Below, one piece after another: positions 34,541 through 40,428 of a stretch of 40,428 nucleotides of DNA; position 1 is the stretch's first letter, and each line of letters opens with the position of its first letter. Under the pieces are notes generated by a model that worked only from the letters and a program-made list of their open reading frames with translations, was not told where the DNA came from and did not search any database. Location of the stretch: positions 1 through 40,428 of the forward strand of contig NZ_SLXA01000017.1 of assembly GCF_004340975.1 (NCBI RefSeq), in the 5' to 3' direction. This DNA is from Frisingicoccus caecimuris (GTDB taxonomy: Bacteria > Bacillota > Clostridia > Lachnospirales > Lachnospiraceae). Made by a program: the position numbers and the translations under genes.

Positions 34541-35236
34541 TTATTTACTGTAATAATCCATCCCCCGACCCAGTTCCTCCAGATAGCCCGTGACCTCTCT
34601 GTAGCGCTCCGTGCCGGACTGATGGGTTTCATCTAATTGTTTTAAAATTTTATGATAAATTCTCTTTTCTTTTTCTAAATAGTCCAGCAATACAGGGTGT
34701 TTCTGTCGGAGAAGAACCTTACCGAACAAATACTCGGTTTCATTCCACCCGGGCTCCTTTCCCGGCACAGCTCTCATAGCCATATAATACTTTTCTTCAT
34801 CCATGAGCATGATTTCATCCACGATCTTAAAATCGTGTTCGATCAAAAAACGCCGTACCGACGGGATTTCTGACTGGGGCTGGAGCACCCAGGATGAAAC
34901 GCCTTCCGCATTGCTTCGTCCTTCTGAGAGAATCCGAATCATCAGCGGTCCGCCCATTCCGGCTATGAGGACCGTATCTGCCTCCCCGGGCTGAAGTTTT
35001 TCCAGGCCATCAGAGAGACGAAGGTCCATCACATCCTGGAATCCATATCGGTCTCTGTTTTCTCTGGCACGACATAACGGCCCTTGATTGACGTCCATCG
35101 CAATGGCCGACGGAATCCGCCCCTGCTGCAATAACCATATTGGTACATAGCCATGATCTGTTCCCACATCGGCCAATCGCGAGCCCTCAGGTACCAGTCC
35201 GGCAACCTGAATTAATCTATGAGATATTTTTACCAT
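34541..35236 (-). CDS. trmK: tRNA (adenine(22)-N(1))-methyltransferase
   Basis: This 231-aa SAM-dependent methyltransferase forms m1A22 in tRNAs. The SAM motif DVGTDHGYVPIWLL (about 19-36) and the IAGMGGPLM segment identify the TrmK family. AGGAG overlaps the end of rpoD. The order rpoD-trmK-nif3 is the classic Firmicute arrangement. Confidence 0.95.
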   Translation of the reverse strand: MVKISHRLIQVAGLVPEGSRLADVGTDHGYVPIWLLQQGRIPSAIAMDVNQGPLCRARENRDRYGFQDVMDLRLSDGLEKLQPGEADTVLIAGMGGPLMIRILSEGRSNAEGVSSWVLQPQSEIPSVRRFLIEHDFKIVDEIMLMDEEKYYMAMRAVPGKEPGWNETEYLFGKVLLRQKHPVLLDYLEKEKRIYHKILKQLDETHQSGTERYREVTGYLEELGRGMDYYSK

Positions 35237-35245
35237 GATCGTCTC

Positions 35246-36346
35246 CTAATTCGACAAAAAATCAACTAACTTACTGCTTCTTCCACGGCTGCGGAGCTTA
35301 CGCAAAGCCTTGGCTTCAATCTGACGAATGCGTTCCCTCGTCACATTAAACTCCTTGCCTACTTCCTCTAATGTCCGCGCCCTTCCGTCATCCAGTCCAA
35401 ACCGCAGACGAAGTACCTTTGCTTCCCTGTCCGACAGGGTAGCCAATACTTCCTCTAATTGTTCCTGAAGCACAGAAAAAGCCGCCGCTTCCGCAGGTAC
35501 AGGCACATGATCATCCTGAATAAAATCCCCCAGATGGCTGTCCTCTTCTTCACCGATCGGTGTTTCCAGAGAAACCGGCTCCTGGGCAATCTTCATGATC
35601 TCCTGAACACGTTCCACAGGCAGGTTCATCCGCCCGGCAATCTCTTCCGGAGTCGCTTCTCTTCCCAGTTCCTGAAGAAGCTGTCTGGCCGTGCGGCGCA
35701 GTTTATTGATCGTCTCTACCATATGCACCGGGATTCGTATGGTCCGGGCCTGATCCGCGATCGCCCGGGTAATCGCCTGACGGATCCACCAGGTCGCATA
35801 GGTACTGAATTTATAACCTTTGCGATAATCAAATTTCTCCACCGCTTTCATCAAGCCAAGATTTCCCTCCTGAATCAGATCCAGGAACATCATCCCCCGG
35901 CCCACATAGCGTTTGGCAATACTTACAACAAGACGCAGATTTGCCTCGGAAAGGCGCTGCTTCGCCTCTTCATCCCCATCCTCAATCCGTTTTGCCAGCT
36001 CCAATTCTTCCTCTGTAGACAACAGCGGCACTTTTCCGATTTCTTTCAGATACATGCGCACCGGGTCCTCCAGGCTGACCCCTTCCGGCACGGAAAGGTC
36101 AATCTCCGGTATTTCCTCGTTGCTTTCCTCTTCAAGAAAATCTTCCGGCACATCGCTGTCATCTATTTTCATCAAATCCACATGGGCCTTTTCCATAGCG
36201 TCATAAATCTGTTCAATCTGTTCTTCAGTCAGATCAATATCAGAAAAATAATCGAGAACTTCCTGAAAAGCCATACTGTCTTTTCTATTACGGCTGGACG
36301 ATACCAGCATTTTTAAACGTTCGTTAAATGTCATCTTTTCGCCCAT
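35246..36346 (-). CDS. rpoD: RNA polymerase sigma factor SigA
   Basis: This 366-aa primary sigma factor has region 1.2 ([11 protein letters not shown]), region 2 ([32 protein letters not shown] split in the text as 2.2-2.4), region 3 and region 4 with [16 protein letters not shown]. The short N-terminus is typical of Firmicute SigA. AGGAGG with 6-nt spacing favours ATG 36346. It lies between dnaG and trmK, in the macromolecular-synthesis order (dgt-dnaG-rpoD). Confidence 0.98.
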   Translation of the reverse strand: MGEKMTFNERLKMLVSSSRNRKDSMAFQEVLDYFSDIDLTEEQIEQIYDAMEKAHVDLMKIDDSDVPEDFLEEESNEEIPEIDLSVPEGVSLEDPVRMYLKEIGKVPLLSTEEELELAKRIEDGDEEAKQRLSEANLRLVVSIAKRYVGRGMMFLDLIQEGNLGLMKAVEKFDYRKGYKFSTYATWWIRQAITRAIADQARTIRIPVHMVETINKLRRTARQLLQELGREATPEEIAGRMNLPVERVQEIMKIAQEPVSLETPIGEEEDSHLGDFIQDDHVPVPAEAAAFSVLQEQLEEVLATLSDREAKVLRLRFGLDDGRARTLEEVGKEFNVTRERIRQIEAKALRKLRSRGRSSKLVDFLSN

Positions 36347-36384
36347 ATTCATCCTCCTGGCAATCTGTCTATATTCTTTCCATA

Positions 36385-38154
36385 CTAGAGAGAAATATGC
36401 AAATTCTGTAAATCGGATTTCATCCGGATAATTTTCTGCAATTCGCCCAAATCCTGGGTATGTCGGGTCAACTCCTCCAAATGATACTTTTTAATTCGAA
36501 TAACGGTTTCTGTCAACGCTTTTTCCCTGGCATTTTTATCCTCAATTCCTGCAATATCCGAATTAAAAATGCCTGCGACAAGCTTTTGTTCATCCTTTTC
36601 CTGAAAAAGATCAATGATCTGCCCGGGTACGATCTGTCCCGTCGTCTCAATAGCTTCATACACTGCACGGCCTACTGTCCGGTAGACCGGATGTACAAAG
36701 TCTTCCCAATCGAGCCATGGTCTGATTTTTTTGAATAAGGTGACATCGTTGACCAGCCAGGTTAATAACAGCTTCTGAGCCGCAAGCAACGCTTCCGGAT
36801 ACTGGCCGTTATCTTTCTCCCGACCGGCCGCCGGGTGTTCTTCCCGCATCGTCTGCCGCTCTGGAAGCGTCAGGCCATAGCGGTTCACAAGCTTCTGCAA
36901 ATCCGTGAAAGAAATGCCATACTTTCTGGCGATGGCTTCGATATAATTATTCCTCTCCAACTCCTGTTCGAATTCCAGCAGGCGCTGCGCCACCGCATTG
37001 AAAAAACGGGTCTTTCCGTCCGGATCCCCAAGATTATAAGACCGCTCTAACACGGACACTTCAAATAAAAAGCTGTTTTCTGCCTGATCGATTCGCTCCT
37101 GAAACGCCTCCATGCCGAGATTTTTAATAAATTCGTCCGGATCCTTATAAGGATTCATATGTATGATCCGAATCCGCAGCCCCGCAGAACGCAGAATAGG
37201 AATCGCACGAAGTGCTGCTTTTACACCGGCTTCATCACTGTCATAGGCCAGGCGGACTTCCTCTGTATACCGTTTTAAAAGAATACCATGTTGAAGGGTA
37301 AAGGCCGTTCCAAGAGACGCCACTGCGTTGGTGAATCCGGCCTGATGCATAGCGATTACATCCATATATCCTTCGCAAATGATCATAAAAGGCTGTCTAG
37401 ATGTCCGTCCAAAATTCAATCCGTAGAGATTCCGGCTCTTATCAAACAAAAGGGTTTCCGGCGAATTCAGATATTTTGGCGTTCCTTCACCGAGGACCCG
37501 TCCCCCGAAACCAATAACTTTATTATTCACATCCATGATCGGGAACATGACCCGGTTCCAGAACTTATCATGGGCACCATGTTTTTCATCAATAGTCACT
37601 AATCCCGAATCTTTCAAAATCTGATCGTCATATCCTTTACTTTTTAAAAACTGATACAGATCATTACTGTAGGGATTGGAAAAACCCAGTCCAAAATGGG
37701 CGATCGTCTCCTTTGTAAGACGACGCTTTTCAAAATAAGCCCGGGCATTGGCGCCGTTTTTGCTCTTCAACTGATAATAAAAATACTGAGCCGCCTGTTT
37801 TTGTATATCCAAAAGCTGCTGCCGTTTGTTCTGAATCCGTTTTTGTTCTTCGGTCACTTCCACCTCCGGAAGCTTTATTCCGGCCCGTTCCGCCAGATAT
37901 TTCACAGCTTCCACAAAGGTATAATTTTCGTATTCCATCACAAATGTAAATACATTACCTCCGGCGCCGCAGCCAAAACAATAATACATCTGTTTATCTC
38001 TGCTCACCGAAAAAGATGGTGATTTTTCATTATGAAACGGGCATAGTCCAAAATAAGAACTGCCCTTTTTTGTCAGTTTTATGTAATTTCCAATCAGGTC
38101 CACCACGTCATTACGTGAACGGACTTCTTCTATCACATCGTCGGAATAAAACAC
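36385..38154 (-). CDS. dnaG: DNA primase
   Basis: This 589-aa primase makes RNA primers at replication forks. The CHC2 zinc finger (C38, H41, C59, C62) is followed by the primase core, the Toprim motif ([11 protein letters not shown]) and a C-terminal DnaB-interaction region. The start is GTG, adjoining the dgt stop (TAAGTG), so translation is coupled. Length is normal. Confidence 0.97.
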   Translation of the reverse strand: MFYSDDVIEEVRSRNDVVDLIGNYIKLTKKGSSYFGLCPFHNEKSPSFSVSRDKQMYYCFGCGAGGNVFTFVMEYENYTFVEAVKYLAERAGIKLPEVEVTEEQKRIQNKRQQLLDIQKQAAQYFYYQLKSKNGANARAYFEKRRLTKETIAHFGLGFSNPYSNDLYQFLKSKGYDDQILKDSGLVTIDEKHGAHDKFWNRVMFPIMDVNNKVIGFGGRVLGEGTPKYLNSPETLLFDKSRNLYGLNFGRTSRQPFMIICEGYMDVIAMHQAGFTNAVASLGTAFTLQHGILLKRYTEEVRLAYDSDEAGVKAALRAIPILRSAGLRIRIIHMNPYKDPDEFIKNLGMEAFQERIDQAENSFLFEVSVLERSYNLGDPDGKTRFFNAVAQRLLEFEQELERNNYIEAIARKYGISFTDLQKLVNRYGLTLPERQTMREEHPAAGREKDNGQYPEALLAAQKLLLTWLVNDVTLFKKIRPWLDWEDFVHPVYRTVGRAVYEAIETTGQIVPGQIIDLFQEKDEQKLVAGIFNSDIAGIEDKNAREKALTETVIRIKKYHLEELTRHTQDLGELQKIIRMKSDLQNLHISL

Positions 38155-39165
38155 TTAAACCACCTTCCACACAAAAGGCACGTACAGATTTTCGTAAACA
38201 TTAATTGAATACTGGTCTGTCATCCCTGCAATATAATCGCACACTACTGACTCCAACCTTTCGCCCCGCTCTGTGACAAGCCCTACATATTCTGCCGGAA
38301 GCTCATGAAAATTTTTCATAAAATGATGGTACAGCACTTCCAACATATTCTGGGCTTTTTTCTCCTGTCCTTTAGCAATAGGATTCGTATATACATTTTC
38401 AAACATATAGGTTCGCAGCCCCAACATCGCTTTTTCAACCTCTTCAGCCATGCGGATATCCGGCTGATCCATGCTTTCACCGATAATACTGTGAATCAGG
38501 GAATTCAGCCTCTGCTTTGGTGAATGTCCAAGAACATCCGTATATACCTTTGGCAAATCTTCTTCACTGATAATATGCGCCCGAATGGCGTCATCAATAT
38601 CATGATTAATATATGCGATCTTGTCAGCGAAGCGGACGATCTTTCCTTCCATCGTCATCGGCATCCGTGATGTGGAATGGTTCATCATACCATCTCTGAC
38701 CTCCTTTGTCAAATTCAGCCCCTGACAATTTTTTTCAAGCAATTCTACCACCCGGACACTCTGGTAATAATGTTTAAAACCTTCCGGATGCAGCCTGTTC
38801 AAAATATCTTCTCCCGCATGGCCAAAAGGCGTATGTCCAAGGTCATGTCCAAGGGCAATAGCTTCGGTCAGATCTTCATTCATCCGCAAAGCTCTTGCAA
38901 TCGTTCGGGCAATCTGAGAAACCTCCAGTGTATGGGTCAGACGTGTCCGGTAATGATCCCCGGCCGGGGCCAGAAAAACCTGAGTTTTATGCTTCATCCT
39001 CCGAAAAGATTTGGAATGGAGGATACGGTCCCTGTCCCGTTGGTATAATGGACGCAGATCGCATTGAGGTTCCTCCCGGTCCCGTCCAAGAGAATTCTGG
39101 CTTAAAGATGCATAGGGACTTAAATATTCTTTTTCCCATATTTCTTGTTTTTCCCGAATATTCAT
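38155..39165 (-). CDS. dgt: dGTP triphosphohydrolase-like protein
   Basis: This 336-aa HD-domain protein probably hydrolyses dGTP or other dNTPs to deoxynucleoside plus triphosphate, controlling nucleotide pools. HTLEVSQIARTIARAL and LGHDLGHTPFGHAGE carry the HD metal ligands. AAGGAGG lies 7 nt before the ATG. It leads dgt-dnaG-rpoD and is divergent from mutY. Promoter not resolved. Confidence 0.94.
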   Translation of the reverse strand: MNIREKQEIWEKEYLSPYASLSQNSLGRDREEPQCDLRPLYQRDRDRILHSKSFRRMKHKTQVFLAPAGDHYRTRLTHTLEVSQIARTIARALRMNEDLTEAIALGHDLGHTPFGHAGEDILNRLHPEGFKHYYQSVRVVELLEKNCQGLNLTKEVRDGMMNHSTSRMPMTMEGKIVRFADKIAYINHDIDDAIRAHIISEEDLPKVYTDVLGHSPKQRLNSLIHSIIGESMDQPDIRMAEEVEKAMLGLRTYMFENVYTNPIAKGQEKKAQNMLEVLYHHFMKNFHELPAEYVGLVTERGERLESVVCDYIAGMTDQYSINVYENLYVPFVWKVV

Positions 39166-39223
39166 GAAAATCCCTCCTTATTATATATATTCGTCGTCAA
39201 ATTGAAAAATCCTTCCCGAAATA

Positions 39224-39252
39224 TAGAAAAATCCTGATAAATATGTTACACT
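39224..39252 (+). promoter_or_regulatory. Possible mutY promoter giving a leaderless transcript
   Basis: TGTTACACT (39244-39252) is an extended -10 with TAGAAA (39224-39229) 17 bp upstream. The start would fall at about 39259, the mutY ATG. Confidence 0.45.
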
Positions 39253-39258
39253 TTGCCT

Positions 39259-40314
39259 ATGTGCAATTTAATGGATATTGAGAAATTTCAGAAAAACTTA
39301 ATCGAGTGGTATAAAAAAGAAGGCCGCGATCTGCCCTGGCGTCATACGCGGGATCCCTATGCCATCTGGGTCAGCGAAATCATGCTTCAACAAACCCAGG
39401 TGGATACGGTAAAAAAATATTACACCCGCTTTCTCAGGACACTGCCGGATATTGCTTCTCTGGCTGAAGCTGATGAAGACCTGGTCTTCAAACTCTGGGA
39501 AGGACTTGGTTATTACCGCCGTGTCCGCCATATGCAGGAAGCTGCCCGGCAGATCATGACCGAATACGGCGGTCATTTTCCTGAAACTTATGATACGATC
39601 ATCCGGTTGAAAGGTATCGGTGCTTATACATCCAGCGCCATTTCAAGCATTGCCTTCGGACAGGAAAAGGGTGTGATCGATGGCAATACGCTGCGCATTC
39701 TATCAAGAATTTATGATCGTCAGGATAACATTGCCCTGGAAAAAACAAAAAAAGCGTATCAACTTCTGATGGATGAACTCATTCAGGGTACTGACCCTTC
39801 TATGTTTAATCAGGGAATGATGGATCTGGGCGCCGGTATCTGTACACCAAGACATCCGGACTGTGAACACTGCCCGGTCCGCTCTTTTTGCAAAGCCCAT
39901 GCTGCCGGAACAGAATGCCTGCTTCCGGTCAATATAAAAAATACATCAAAAACAGATTTATATTATATTACGGCCATCTTAAAAAAAGACGGTAAATATT
40001 TTCTGATAAAAAACAATGACGGCCTTTTGGAAAATCTTTATGGATTTGTTCAGTATGAAGTGGAGTCACCTGTCAGCTTCGAAGAAATGTTTTATGAAAA
40101 TTATGGTCTGTCTGTCCGACTTTATGAATACTGCAAAGAAATCAAGCACGTATTCTCTCATCGAATCTGGCATATGAATGTCTATCTTGGAGAGATCATG
40201 GACACCCCGGAACCGATGAACGAAAGTCTTTCCGTCTGCCTTTATACAGAATCTGAAATGGCCGAACTGCCTATCTCGACTGCCCACAGAAAGGTCTGTA
40301 CACAAATTCCTTAA
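39259..40314 (+). CDS. mutY: Adenine DNA glycosylase
   Basis: This 351-aa enzyme removes adenine mispaired with 8-oxoguanine. SEIMLQQTQV carries the catalytic Glu (about 40), the HhH segment LKGIGAYTSSAI precedes the catalytic Asp in VIDGN (about 141), and C195, C202, C205 and C211 (C-x6-C-x2-C-x5-C) bind the [4Fe-4S] cluster. A C-terminal NUDIX-like domain (about 230-345) recognises 8-oxoG. No SD precedes any candidate start (TTG 39253, ATG 39259, ATG 39271). A group II intron end lies 19 bp after the stop. Confidence 0.95.
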   Translation: MCNLMDIEKFQKNLIEWYKKEGRDLPWRHTRDPYAIWVSEIMLQQTQVDTVKKYYTRFLRTLPDIASLAEADEDLVFKLWEGLGYYRRVRHMQEAARQIMTEYGGHFPETYDTIIRLKGIGAYTSSAISSIAFGQEKGVIDGNTLRILSRIYDRQDNIALEKTKKAYQLLMDELIQGTDPSMFNQGMMDLGAGICTPRHPDCEHCPVRSFCKAHAAGTECLLPVNIKNTSKTDLYYITAILKKDGKYFLIKNNDGLLENLYGFVQYEVESPVSFEEMFYENYGLSVRLYEYCKEIKHVFSHRIWHMNVYLGEIMDTPEPMNESLSVCLYTESEMAELPISTAHRKVCTQIP

Positions 40315-40333
40315 TCAGTTTTTCTACTTATTG

Positions 40334-40428
40334 ATCGAGTAGGAGGAATTTCTCTTGATTGAGAAATTCCGACCTCTCACACCACCGTGCGTACCGTTCG
40401 GTACACGGCGGTTCAATCAACTTGACAT
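40334..40428 (-). mobile_element. 3' end of a group II intron (domains V and VI), entering from the right edge
   Basis: On the minus strand a 34-nt domain V (complement of 40380-40413) shows a 9-bp lower stem with one G-U pair, a CG bulge on the 3' side and a short capped upper stem; the triad reads CGC. Domain VI follows with a 10-bp hairpin (40345-40354 and 40361-40370), then CCT/AGG and CTC/GAG pairs flanking a bulged A at 40340. The intron would end in CTACTCGAT at 40334, putting the bulged A 7 nt from the splice site, as expected for a branch point. Any reverse transcriptase (domain IV) would lie beyond the window. Confidence 0.85.

Noticed and set aside
39180-39185. TATAAT as the -10 of dgt
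   Set aside because: It directly abuts the dgt SD (AAGGAGG at 39174-39180), so the transcript would begin at or after the SD.
1-40428. CRISPR array, prophage or IS element
   Set aside because: No regularly spaced repeats, phage structural genes, integrase or transposase were found; the only mobile element is the intron end at the right edge.

Overview
The window is a chromosomal segment of a low-GC, endospore-forming, anaerobic Firmicute, most likely of the class Clostridia and probably Lachnospiraceae. The basis is a type-A RNase P RNA, Gram-positive SD sequences, a CGAAC-N4-GTTCG SOS box, an alpha/beta SASP, GerW, Asp23/FakA, RNase Y, a giant 2-hydroxyacyl-CoA dehydratase activase, and several small proteins (DUF6465-like, DUF6382-FHA-like) that I associate with Lachnospiraceae. 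Family names come from reading the proteins, not from searches.

Layout. 1-6.1 kb: rpmF and the DUF177 gene with a consensus promoter, pta without ackA, divergent tmcAL plus a YlbJ-like membrane protein, then rsmD-coaD-coiled-coil gene. 6.2-10.8 kb: a SASP gene behind a sigma-G-like promoter, recG, and asp23-fakA. 10.9-15.7 kb: rpmB on the plus strand, then a tight six-gene minus-strand operon (pseudo-rhomboid with zinc ribbon, 103-aa unknown, DUF2953, gerW, 46-aa membrane protein, FHA protein) behind a perfect consensus promoter, and a LysM gene behind a sigma-K-like promoter. 15.8-20.0 kb: the 1411-aa activase. 20.1-25.7 kb: hisH-hisF-ung, a DUF6465-like gene, a two-component system, xpt. 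25.7-31.6 kb: mrp, an unknown, rny, recX, recA with SOS box, and a CPBP protease. 31.7-39.2 kb: rnpB and the macromolecular-synthesis-like run dgt-dnaG-rpoD-trmK-nif3-nucleoside kinase. 39.26 kb to the end: mutY, followed directly by the 3' end of a group II intron that enters from beyond the right edge.

Most of the window is core housekeeping: replication and repair (dnaG, dgt, recG, recA, recX, ung, mutY), transcription (rpoD), RNA processing (rny, rnpB, rsmD, trmK, tmcAL) and ribosomal proteins. The accessory signals are the intron end, the gerW/rhomboid operon with its switch-like leader, sporulation-type promoters, and several hairpins that overlap start sites, promoters or coding ends. 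I found no CRISPR array, prophage, IS element, tRNA or toxin-antitoxin system. The only gene-free stretch over 300 bp (31607-32071) is filled by rnpB and its signals.
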